This document shows, one piece after another, positions 1 through 5,356 of a DNA stretch of 5,853 nt (positions within the stretch are counted from its first letter, which is position 1; each line of letters begins with the position of its first letter). The notes under the pieces are model-generated. The model worked only from the letters and a program-made list of their open reading frames with translations, did not search any database and was not told the DNA's origin. Source of the DNA: REEB95 sp035632395 (lineage in GTDB: Bacteria > Pseudomonadota > Alphaproteobacteria > ATCC43930 > CGMCC-115725); NCBI GenBank assembly GCA_035632395.1, contig DASQGX010000115.1, forward strand, positions 1 through 5,853, given 5' to 3'. A program made the position numbers and the translations under genes.

Positions 1-286
1 CACGATGCGGGCGCCGCGTCTGGTCGCCAAGGGCGCGGGGCTGGTGGCGCTACGTATCCGTGAGGTGGCCGCCGAGCACGATGTGCCGATCGTCGAGGCG
101 CCGCCGCTGGCGCGGTCGCTGCACCGCTATGTCGAGATCGAAGACGAGGTGCCGGCGGCGCTTTATCGCGCGGTGGCCGAGGTCCTGGCATTCGTCTACC
201 GGCTGCGCGCGGCGCGCGCTGCCGGCAAGCCCGAACCGGTAGCGTCGAGCGCCAACTTCGATCCACCCGCCGAACTGCGGGTCTAG
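1..286 (+). CDS. flhB: FlhB, flagellar export-gate protein, C-terminal fragment (5' end outside window)
   Basis: This is the 3' end of flhB, a membrane protein of the flagellar type III export gate whose cytoplasmic domain switches export from rod/hook to filament substrates. The reading frame is open from the first bases, and the ATG at 5 is an internal Met, not the start. The visible 94 residues match the end of the FlhB cytoplasmic domain: APRLVAKGAG, then ALRIREVA, then VPIVEAPPLARSLHRYVEI, then the LYRAVAEVLAFVYRLR helix. These correspond closely to the enterobacterial segment that begins APKVVAKGAG. The NPTH autocleavage site normally lies about 16 residues before this Met, so it should be roughly 45-50 bases upstream of the window. 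A short, poorly conserved tail follows the last helix. The stop is TAG at 284-286 and overlaps the end of the convergent flgN. The family assignment is very firm. The membrane half cannot be assessed. Confidence 0.96.
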   Translation, partial: TMRAPRLVAKGAGLVALRIREVAAEHDVPIVEAPPLARSLHRYVEIEDEVPAALYRAVAEVLAFVYRLRAARAAGKPEPVASSANFDPPAELRV

Positions 287-648
287 GCTTTGCCGAGCGA
301 GCGACGCGACGTCGCAGCCGTCTCGCCGCCGTTGGGGCCATAGGAGCGATGCGTCTCGAGCCGCTGAAGCGTCGCCAGGCCGGCGCGGAAGTGGCGCAGC
401 ATCTCGCCAGCGATGATGGCGTTGCCGCGGCCGAGCCGGCGGATTTCGGTGAGCAACGCGCTCAGCTCGGAATTGCGGCCAAGCGGGCCCGGCGTCACTT
501 CGGCCAGCTGCTCGGCCAGCCCTTCGGTTTCGCCGGTAATGGCGGTCACGGCACCCAAATCGCCACGCAGCAGCGCCTCGCGGCCGCGGACGAGCTTGCG
601 CTTCGTCTCGCGCAACAAGCCGATCAATCCGGAGGGGGCGAGCACCAT
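283..648 (-). CDS. flgN: FlgN-like chaperone for hook-filament junction proteins
   Basis: This is probably the flagellar export chaperone FlgN, a small cytosolic helical protein that binds FlgK and FlgL before export. With the start at 648 it has 121 residues, close to the usual FlgN length (about 140). It is mostly helical, with a Leu/Arg-rich N-terminal helix (about residues 7-28), a middle helix (about 40-50), and a long helix (about 60-98). It ends in ETHRSYGPNG (residues 98-107), which resembles the Tyr-Gly-x-x-Gly motif near the FlgN C terminus that contacts its cargo. There is no signal peptide or membrane segment. It lies 16 bases downstream of flgA on the same strand, where FlgN belongs in flgA-flgM-flgN clusters. 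The start at 648 is preferred over the ATG at 660 because GGAG sits 6 bases before it; the ATG at 660 has no clear Shine-Dalgarno. FlgN is poorly conserved, so the call rests on the motif, size and context together. Confidence 0.8.
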   Translation of the reverse strand: MVLAPSGLIGLLRETKRKLVRGREALLRGDLGAVTAITGETEGLAEQLAEVTPGPLGRNSELSALLTEIRRLGRGNAIIAGEMLRHFRAGLATLQRLETHRSYGPNGGETAATSRRSLGKA

Positions 649-654
649 GACAAT

Positions 655-658
655 CTCC
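655..658 (-). promoter_or_regulatory. Ribosome binding site deciding the flgN start
   Basis: On the minus strand GGAG lies 6 bases before the ATG at 648. It is made by the first bases of a competing in-frame ATG at 660. The stretch before that upstream ATG has only CTTTGATTTG, with no purine-rich core. The downstream ATG is therefore the better start, four residues shorter. Confidence 0.55.
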
Positions 659-664
659 ATCAAA

Positions 665-1366
665 TCAAAGATGCATTTCAGCTTCGCCGTCGGCGGTAAC
701 CGTCGCGTGGATGACCTTCTGGCTTGACGGATTGCGCAGTGCGATGACATCGCCGGCTCGGCCGTCCTGTTCGGCGACGACCGTGGTCTTCAGGGTGACG
801 GCGCCGTCGTGCAGGGTGACGAGCACCTTTTGATCGCGATGCACGAGGATCGGCGCCTCGAGCTGGGCGGCTAGGATCGGGCTCGCGGCCGGCACGTTGG
901 TGCGCAGGAGCTTACCGATGGCGTCGGCCGGATCGTCGACCGGCGCGCTCGGCAGCGCTGCGGTGTCGATCCGGGCCAGGGTCAGGTCAGCCGCGGTGAG
1001 CGGCCGGTTAGGCGGCAGCGCCGCTGTAGCGACGACGACTTTGCGCCATTGGTGGAGCTGGACCGGCACGTAGATCGTCCATACGGGCGCCGGGCAGGAC
1101 ACTTTCACGGTGACGTAATTGCCGCTCAGCGGCGGCACGGCGGTAGCCAAAGCCGGGCAGGCGGGCAGGTGGACGGCTGGATCGATGCGCGCGACATCGG
1201 CTTCGAGCGTCGTTCCCGGCAGGTGCGGGGCGGCGGTTTGCACAGCGGCCGCGACTGCGGCACGGATCGTTGCCGGATCGGCGAAACCAGCGTCAGCCGC
1301 CGCCGGCGCGGGCGATGCCAGAAGCATCGCGGCGACAAAAAAGGCGCTTCCGGCGCGGAAAACCAT
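665..1366 (-). CDS. flgA: FlgA, periplasmic chaperone for flagellar P-ring assembly
   Basis: FlgA is a periplasmic protein that assists polymerisation of the P-ring protein FlgI around the rod. The 233-residue product is close to the family's usual size (about 220). Residues 1-25 look like a Sec signal peptide: Arg4, a hydrophobic run (AFFVAAMLLA), then Ala/Pro-rich residues and an AAA-DA type cleavage site near 24-26. An N-terminal domain follows, with the conserved cysteine pair Cys70 (LPAC) and Cys91 (VSCPAP) and the family signature WTIYVPVQL at 96-104. The C-terminal SAF-type domain runs from about 112 and includes NVPAASPILAAQLEAPILV, DGRAGDVIALRNPSSQKV (201-218) and the final VTADGEAEM. 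The start at 1366 (ATG) is preferred because the signal peptide begins there. A TTG at 1387 would add 7 residues but has no Shine-Dalgarno. The gene diverges from flgB and is followed after 16 bases by flgN on the same strand. FlgM, often found between them, is absent. Confidence 0.93.
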   Translation of the reverse strand: MVFRAGSAFFVAAMLLASPAPAAADAGFADPATIRAAVAAAVQTAAPHLPGTTLEADVARIDPAVHLPACPALATAVPPLSGNYVTVKVSCPAPVWTIYVPVQLHQWRKVVVATAALPPNRPLTAADLTLARIDTAALPSAPVDDPADAIGKLLRTNVPAASPILAAQLEAPILVHRDQKVLVTLHDGAVTLKTTVVAEQDGRAGDVIALRNPSSQKVIHATVTADGEAEMHL

Positions 1367-1377
1367 GCGCAAAAAAA

Positions 1378-1383
1378 CCTCTT
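1378..1383 (-). promoter_or_regulatory. Ribosome binding site of flgA, long spacer with T7 run
   Basis: On the minus strand AAGAGG is followed by an 11-base spacer, seven T then GCGC, and the ATG at 1366. The spacer is longer than the usual 5-9 bases, so translation may be modest. No better purine-rich site lies before the alternative TTG at 1387. Confidence 0.5.
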
Positions 1384-1400
1384 GCAATCAGGCAGGCGGG

Positions 1401-1429
1401 AAATTACCCTAAAAACGAAAATTCGGCAA
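1401..1429 (-). promoter_or_regulatory. Possible sigma-70-like promoter for flgA
   Basis: Read on the minus strand, TTGCCG, a 17-base spacer and TAATTT could serve as -35 and -10 elements about 35 bases upstream of the flgA start codon. The match to the consensus is only about 4 of 6 and 3 of 6. The support is the optimal spacing and the locally AT-rich sequence in an otherwise GC-rich gap. It could easily be chance. Confidence 0.22.
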
Positions 1430-1470
1430 GTTCTCGCTCCCCATCCGAACGGGCCTTTGCCGGAAGCCGA

Positions 1471-1483
1471 AACCGCCGCGGTT
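1471..1483. repeat. 13-bp palindrome AACCGC-C-GCGGTT, possible operator
   Basis: AACCGC and GCGGTT are perfect inverted arms around a single C. The site is about 95 bases upstream of the flgB start and about 105 from the flgA start, near the middle of the divergent region. That position would suit a regulator binding site. The right part of this site (CCGCCGCGG, 1473-1481) is also the reverse complement of 1531-1539, so it could pair in a flgB leader RNA. The background is GC-rich, so short inverted repeats are expected by chance. I do not recognise it as the site of a known flagellar regulator. Confidence 0.35.
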
Positions 1484-1562
1484 GCCGCCCCTTACCCCTC
1501 CCAGGGTGGCACCGGCGGCGGCGGCGAATCCCGCGGCGGCGGTTGTCGGCGCGCGTAGCACG

Positions 1563-1568
1563 GGGGAG
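1563..1568 (+). promoter_or_regulatory. Ribosome binding site deciding the flgB start
   Basis: GGGGAG lies 9 bases before the ATG at 1578. It supports that start over the in-frame TTG at 1484-and-upstream region (codon 1482-1484), which would add 32 low-complexity Ala/Pro residues absent from the FlgB family. Confidence 0.65.
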
Positions 1569-1577
1569 CGAGTACGA

Positions 1578-2072
1578 ATGCAAGGCCCATTGTCGACGGG
1601 TCTCGACTATTTCCGGACGGTTCTCGATCTGCGCAGCTATCGCCAGCAGATCCTGTCCGCCGACATTGCCAACGGCAGCACGCCGGGCTTCAAGGCTGTT
1701 GACCTCGATTTCCAATCGGCGTTGGCCGCGGCTACGGCAGCGCCGGCGCCGACCGGTGGCACGCAGCCGGCGGCGCCGCGACCGCCGTTTTTGCTGGTCG
1801 ACGATCGGCGCCAGGTCGGCGGCGACCCGTCCGTTCCGGCGGGGATGCCGGCGACGGAATCGCAAATCGCCGCTTCGGTCCAGAACGAGGTCAAATACCA
1901 GACAGGTACGCCGGTAACGATCGACGGCAACAGCGTCGATCTCGATCTCGAGAAGCGGGAAGCCGCCATCAACGCGGTGCAATACGAAGCCGCCGCCACC
2001 TTCACGACCGGCCGGATCAACATGCTGATGACGGCGATCCGCGGCTCGGGCACCTCGAGCACGAACGGCTAG
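1578..2072 (+). CDS. flgB: FlgB, proximal rod protein
   Basis: FlgB is one of the proximal rod subunits of the flagellar basal body, exported by the type III apparatus without a cleaved signal. The 164-residue product has the family N-terminal helix (LDYFRTVLDLRSYRQQILSA, residues 9-28), followed by the rod signature DIANGSTPGFKAVDLDF (29-45). The C-terminal part contains DGNSVDLDLEK (116-126) and a helix ending in TGRINMLMTAIRG, the usual FlgB ending. FlgB is normally about 130-140 residues; the extra length comes from an Ala/Pro/Thr-rich insert after residue 50 (about 50-95) and a short Ser/Thr tail. The start at 1578 has GGGGAG upstream and begins where the conserved helix begins. It is the first gene of the plus-strand operon, diverges from flgA, and is followed by flgC after 10 bases. 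The signature reads NGSTPGF where NADTPGY is commoner, a tolerated variation. Confidence 0.94.
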   Translation: MQGPLSTGLDYFRTVLDLRSYRQQILSADIANGSTPGFKAVDLDFQSALAAATAAPAPTGGTQPAAPRPPFLLVDDRRQVGGDPSVPAGMPATESQIAASVQNEVKYQTGTPVTIDGNSVDLDLEKREAAINAVQYEAAATFTTGRINMLMTAIRGSGTSSTNG

Positions 2073-2082
2073 AGGCCCGCCC

Positions 2083-2541
2083 ATGTCGCTGTTTTCGGTG
2101 TTCCTGATCTCCGGTTCCGGCATGTCGGCCGAGACCCAACGGCTATCGGCGATCGCCAGTAACATCGCCAATGCCGACAGCGTCGCCAACTCCTCGGGCC
2201 AGCCGTATCGCGCGCGCGAAGTCGTCTTCGCCGCGACGCCGATCGCCGACGGCAGCGATAGCGACAATGGCGTCAAAATCAGCGCCGGCAGCGACAACGC
2301 CGCAGCCAACGCTGGCATGTCCGGCGTGCACATCGCCGGCGTCGTCGAAAGCCAGCAACCGCTGAAACAGGTTTACGACCCGAGCAGCCCATATGCCGAC
2401 GGCAATGGCTACATCCAGATGCCGAACGTCAATCCGGTCGACGAAATGGTGAACATGATTTCCGCGACGCGGAACTACCAGGCCAATCTCGACGCATTCA
2501 ACGTCGCCAAGACCCTTGCCCTCAAAACCTTGTCGATCTGA
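2083..2541 (+). CDS. flgC: FlgC, proximal rod protein
   Basis: FlgC is a second proximal rod subunit of the basal body. The N terminus has the rod-protein pattern FSVFLISGSGMSAETQRLSAIASNIANADS (residues 4-33). The middle has PYRAREVVFA (41-50), and GVHIAGVVESQQPLKQVYDPSSPYADGNGYI (81-111) closely matches the conserved FlgC core. The C-terminal helix contains NVNPVDEMVNMISATRNYQANLDAFNVAKTLALKTL (115-150), typical for the family. The product has 152 residues against the usual 134-140. The extra residues lie around 55-80 as a Gly/Ser/Asp/Asn/Ala-rich stretch (DGSDSDNG, then SAGSDNAAANAG). The ATG at 2083 follows AGAGG (2071-2075) at 7 bases; this Shine-Dalgarno overlaps the flgB stop codon, which suggests coupled translation. 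flgD begins 25 bases after the stop. Confidence 0.96.
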   Translation: MSLFSVFLISGSGMSAETQRLSAIASNIANADSVANSSGQPYRAREVVFAATPIADGSDSDNGVKISAGSDNAAANAGMSGVHIAGVVESQQPLKQVYDPSSPYADGNGYIQMPNVNPVDEMVNMISATRNYQANLDAFNVAKTLALKTLSI

Positions 2542-2552
2542 TCGCCCTGCGC

Positions 2553-2558
2553 AGGAGG
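2553..2558 (+). promoter_or_regulatory. Consensus ribosome binding site of flgD
   Basis: AGGAGG, a full match to the Shine-Dalgarno consensus, lies 8 bases before the ATG at 2567. It fixes the flgD start and rules out the TTG at 2516 inside flgC. Confidence 0.8.
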
Positions 2559-2566
2559 ACATAGAC

Positions 2567-3265
2567 ATGATCGGAAGCGCCATGCCGGTGAACATCACCA
2601 ATCTTCCCTCCGGCACCCAGTTGCCGTCGGCGTCGAACAGCGCCAGCGGCAGTGGCAGCAATACGACGCTGACCCAGAACGATTTTTTCCGGCTGATGAC
2701 CACGCAGCTCGAATCGCAGGATCCGCTCAATCCGATGAACAGCGACCAGTACGCGGCCGAGCTGGCGGAATTCTCGACCGCCAACGGCGTGCAGCAGCTT
2801 CAGACGACGGTCAGCGGCATCGGACAGCAGTTCGCGTCGGCCGTCGGCGTGCAGGCATCGAGCCTAGTCGGCCATAACGTCGCGGTCAGCGGCAACCTGC
2901 TGGCGTTCGGCGGCAGCGGCTCGACGCCGGGTGCGTTCAACCTGTCGTCGGCGGCGTCCAACGTCACCGTGACCATCAAGGACGCCGATGGCAACCAGGT
3001 CGCGAGTATCAATCTTGGTCCGCTCAACGCGGGCCTGCAGAACTTCAGCTGGAACGGCGCGGAGACCGGCGGCGGCACCGCCGCGGCCGGCGCCTACACC
3101 TATCAAATCAGCGCCCTCGACACGAAGGGCAACGCCATCAACGCCACGACCTATGCAGTGGTGCCGGTCGCGGGCGTGACACTCGGCGGGCAGAACGGTC
3201 CGGCCATCAGCCTCGCCGGAGGCCTGGGTTCCGTGACGCTCAACCAGATCTACCAAATCTACTGA
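2567..3265 (+). CDS. flgD: FlgD, hook cap / hook assembly scaffold
   Basis: FlgD caps the growing hook and guides polymerisation of FlgE, and is discarded when the hook is complete. The 232-residue product matches the family's usual length (about 220-235). After a flexible Ser/Asn/Gly-rich N terminus (about 1-32) comes the conserved N-terminal motif TLTQNDFFRLMTTQLESQDPLNPMNSDQYAAELAEFS (34-70). A Gln-rich linker follows (75-92), then the C-terminal domain made of Tudor-like and Ig-like parts: SSLVGHNVAVSG (98-109), VTVTIKDADGNQVASINLG (133-151), and FSWNGAETGGGTAAAGAYTYQISALDTKGN (160-189). It ends in a beta-rich segment (LNQIYQIY). The start at 2567 is set by a consensus Shine-Dalgarno; a further in-frame ATG at 2582 is possible but less well placed. 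It sits between flgC and flgE, the standard order, with 39 bases before flgE. Confidence 0.95.
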   Translation: MIGSAMPVNITNLPSGTQLPSASNSASGSGSNTTLTQNDFFRLMTTQLESQDPLNPMNSDQYAAELAEFSTANGVQQLQTTVSGIGQQFASAVGVQASSLVGHNVAVSGNLLAFGGSGSTPGAFNLSSAASNVTVTIKDADGNQVASINLGPLNAGLQNFSWNGAETGGGTAAAGAYTYQISALDTKGNAINATTYAVVPVAGVTLGGQNGPAISLAGGLGSVTLNQIYQIY

Positions 3266-3304
3266 AATCCCGAATCAAGCGAAAAGCTACGGAGGACCTG
3301 AACC

Positions 3305-4561
3305 ATGTCGCTCAATACCGAATTGATGGGCATCAACGCCGCCCAGACGAGCATCGATACGATCGGCAACAACATTGCCAACATGAACACCGAGGGCTTC
3401 AAGGGTTCGACGATGGAATTCGCCGACCTGATTGGCACCTCGCTCGAAGGCACCTCGGGCAACACGCTGACGCCGGGTCAAGGCGTTGTCGCCTCGAACC
3501 TGTCGCAGCTGTTCACCGAAGGTACGATTTCGCAGACCGGCAATCCGCTCGACCTGGCGATCAACGGCCAGGGCTTCTTCCAGATGCAAACCGACCAGGG
3601 AATCGAGTACACCCGCGCCGGCTCATTCCAGGTGAACACCAGCGGTTACCTAGTCGATCCGTCGGGCAATAAGCTGATGGGCTATAACACGGCGGGCAGC
3701 GGCGCGGCGCTCGGCGCGGTGGGTGACCTGCAGGTCAGCCGCTCGACCCTGCCGGCAACGGCGACGACATCGCTCGGTCTCAACATCACGCTGCCCACGA
3801 CCGATTCGGCGATTTCTTCGGGCACCGCATTCAATCCGTCGAGCGCGTCGACCTACGACGAAAGCACCGCCACCACGGTCTACGACAGCGTCGGCACCGC
3901 CTATACCCTCACCAGTTATTTCACGCGGGTCAGCGGCAGCGGCACGCCCGACAAGTGGAAGGTTGATTGGCAGGTCACGACGTCGAACGGTACCGCCATC
4001 GCATCGGGCACCGGGCCGACGCTCACGTTCAGCAACGCCGGCGCGCTGACCGGTGCAACGTCGGGCGCGGGCACGACTGTATCGGTGCCGACCGCGAAGC
4101 TGCCGGACGGCGGCTCGCCGCTCAATATCGCCTACAACTTCACCGGCACGACGCTGTCGAGCCAGACCTTCGGCGTCAATGCGATCGCCAACAATGGCAA
4201 CAGCGCCGGTACCTTCACCGGCGTCCAGATCAGCTCCACCGGACAGATCATCGGCCAGTACTCGAACGGCCAGACGAAGGCGTTCGGCACCATCGCGCTG
4301 GCTAATTTCGAGAACCCGCAAGGGCTGACGCCGATGACCGGCACGTTCTGGCAGTCGACACTGGCTTCGGGGCCGGCGCTGCTCGGCGCGCCGAACACAC
4401 AGGGCCTTGGTACGCTGCAGTCCGGCGCGCTCGAGGGCTCGAACGTCGACCTCTCAACTCAGCTGGTCAACCTGATTGTCGCGCAACAGGCCTTCCAGGC
4501 CAACGCGCAGGCGATCAGCTATGAGCAGCAGAACATCCAGCACCTGCTTAACATCCAGTAA
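3305..4561 (+). CDS. flgE: FlgE, flagellar hook protein
   Basis: FlgE polymerises into the hook, the universal joint between rod and filament. The 418-residue product is close in length to the enterobacterial protein (about 400). Its N terminus (ISTIG-like IDTIGNNIANMNTEGFKGS, residues 17-35) is the rod/hook signature. PLDLAINGQGFFQM (81-94) and YTRAGSFQVNTSGYLVDPSGNKLMGY (102-127) form the conserved D1 region. The outer domains lie in about 145-300 and include the FlgE-typical TTVYDSVGTAYTLTSYFTRV (190-209) and KWKVDWQV. The chain returns to D1 with GQIIGQYSNGQTKAFGTIALANFENPQGL (313-341). The terminal D0 helix follows SGALEGSNVDLSTQLVNLIVAQQAFQANAQAISY (373-406). The ATG at 3305 has GGAGGA 8 bases upstream. 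flgD lies 39 bases before it and flgF 16 bases after. No truncation or frameshift is visible. Confidence 0.97.
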   Translation: MSLNTELMGINAAQTSIDTIGNNIANMNTEGFKGSTMEFADLIGTSLEGTSGNTLTPGQGVVASNLSQLFTEGTISQTGNPLDLAINGQGFFQMQTDQGIEYTRAGSFQVNTSGYLVDPSGNKLMGYNTAGSGAALGAVGDLQVSRSTLPATATTSLGLNITLPTTDSAISSGTAFNPSSASTYDESTATTVYDSVGTAYTLTSYFTRVSGSGTPDKWKVDWQVTTSNGTAIASGTGPTLTFSNAGALTGATSGAGTTVSVPTAKLPDGGSPLNIAYNFTGTTLSSQTFGVNAIANNGNSAGTFTGVQISSTGQIIGQYSNGQTKAFGTIALANFENPQGLTPMTGTFWQSTLASGPALLGAPNTQGLGTLQSGALEGSNVDLSTQLVNLIVAQQAFQANAQAISYEQQNIQHLLNIQ

Positions 4562-4577
4562 TCGAGGTCGCACCGCG

Positions 4578-5321
4578 ATGAGCGATCAGCTGATCTATCT
4601 GCTGATGACCGGCATGAACTCGATTCAGGACCGGATGACTGCATCGACCAACAACCTGTCGAACGTCGGCACGACCGGCTTCAAGGCGCAGCAGCCAGCG
4701 TTCGAGGCAGTGCCGTTCTACGGTCAGGGTCTGCCCGATCGTGCCGACGTGGTGACACAGGAGGAACAGCCGAACTTCGCCTCGGGACCGATCCAGGTCA
4801 CCGGTCGGTCGCTCGACGTCGCGGTCAACGGTCCGGGCTGGATCGGCGTCCAGGCGCCGGACGGCACGACCGCATATACCCGCGACGGCTCGCTCAATAT
4901 CGCGCAGTCGGGTGCGCTCGAAACCGCCGGCGGCCATCCGGTGCTCGACCAGAGCGGCAATCCCATCGTGCTGCCGCCCTTGAGCCAGATCACGATCGGC
5001 ACCGACGGCTCGATCTCGGGCGTGCCGCAAGGCCAGCAGCCGGACCAGATTATGGTGCTCAGCCGCATGGATCTCGCCAATCCGCCAGCGCAGAACATGA
5101 AACGGCGGCCAGACGGGCTGTTTCAAGACGGCAGCGGCCAGTTCAGCGTCGACGGCACCGTTACGTTGCAGGTCGGCGCGCTCGAAGGCAGCAACGTCAG
5201 TTCAGTCGGCGTCATGGTCGACATGATCAAGAACACCCGTTTGTTCCAGATGCAGACGCAAATGCTTCACTCGGTCGCGACGATGGGCGCGGGCAGTCAG
5301 AGTCCGCTCACCCTGCAATAG
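4578..5321 (+). CDS. flgF: FlgF, proximal rod protein
   Basis: FlgF is a proximal rod subunit located between FlgC and the distal rod FlgG. The product has 247 residues, the usual length (about 245-255). Its N terminus, LIYLLMTGMNSIQDRMTASTNNLSNVGTTGFKAQQPAFE (5-43), has the rod signature with the Ser-Asn-Val-Gly-Thr-Thr-Gly-Phe-Lys form typical of FlgF. The central body contains GRSLDVAVNGPGWIGVQAPDGTTAYTRDGSLNI (76-108), PVLDQSGNPIVLPP (121-134) and ITIGTDGSISG (138-148). The C terminus has VGALEGSNVSSVGVMVDMIKNTRLFQMQTQML (199-230). The Met-at-LLMTGM and MKRRPDGLF (174-182) segments separate it from FlgG. The start at 4578 has GAGG 10 bases upstream, a weaker site than those of flgD and flgE; longer in-frame openings run back into flgE and do not resemble FlgF. 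flgG begins 35 bases downstream. Confidence 0.95.
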   Translation: MSDQLIYLLMTGMNSIQDRMTASTNNLSNVGTTGFKAQQPAFEAVPFYGQGLPDRADVVTQEEQPNFASGPIQVTGRSLDVAVNGPGWIGVQAPDGTTAYTRDGSLNIAQSGALETAGGHPVLDQSGNPIVLPPLSQITIGTDGSISGVPQGQQPDQIMVLSRMDLANPPAQNMKRRPDGLFQDGSGQFSVDGTVTLQVGALEGSNVSSVGVMVDMIKNTRLFQMQTQMLHSVATMGAGSQSPLTLQ

Positions 5322-5356
5322 GCATGTGACCGGCAACATACAAACGAGAGGACATC

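Larger units (their letters stand above)
1367..1577. promoter_or_regulatory. Divergent flgA / flgB control region
   Basis: This gap of about 210 bp separates the divergent start codons of flgA and flgB, so promoters for both directions should lie here. It has an AT-rich half next to flgA (about 1401-1425) and a very GC-rich half next to flgB with short GGC repeats (1514-1526 and 1533-1542). On the minus strand TTGCCG (1424-1429 on plus) and TAATTT (1401-1406) are 17 bases apart. This is a weak sigma-70-like pair that could drive flgA. A 13-bp palindrome lies at 1471-1483. On the plus strand I could not find a convincing sigma-70, sigma-28 or sigma-54 promoter for flgB. I see no tRNA, small gene or terminator in this stretch. 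The regulatory role is inferred from the gene arrangement. Confidence 0.5.

Noticed and set aside
1401..1420. CtrA-like site (TTAA-N7-TTAA) in the AT-rich part of the divergent region
   Set aside because: Only partial half-sites (TTAC and ACGA) are present at the right spacing, too poor to support a call.
1507..1526. TGGCAC at 1507-1512 as the -24 element of a sigma-54 promoter for flgB
   Set aside because: The required GC of the -12 element is missing at the right spacing: GG occurs there, within a GGC triplet run.
1482..1577. N-terminal extension of flgB from the in-frame TTG at 1482
   Set aside because: The extra 32 residues are Pro/Ala-rich and not FlgB-like, and the ATG at 1578 has a good ribosome binding site exactly where the conserved helix begins.
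1404..2333. Long open frame on the minus strand (309 codons) opposite flgB and flgC
   Set aside because: It lies antisense to two firmly identified genes, is rich in Arg and Ala as expected of a GC-rich shadow frame, and shows no recognisable domain or ribosome binding site.
2143..2784. Open frame on the minus strand (213 codons) opposite flgC and flgD
   Set aside because: It spans the junction of two real genes on the other strand and resembles no protein; it is explained by GC-rich codon use.
3650..4321. Open frame on the minus strand (223 codons) opposite flgE
   Set aside because: It is Arg/Ala/Gly-rich shadow coding opposite flgE, with no family motifs.
4420..5200. Repeated DNA encoding GALEGSNV in both flgE and flgF
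   Set aside because: This is the shared C-terminal motif of the rod/hook paralogue family, not a mobile or recombination-derived repeat.
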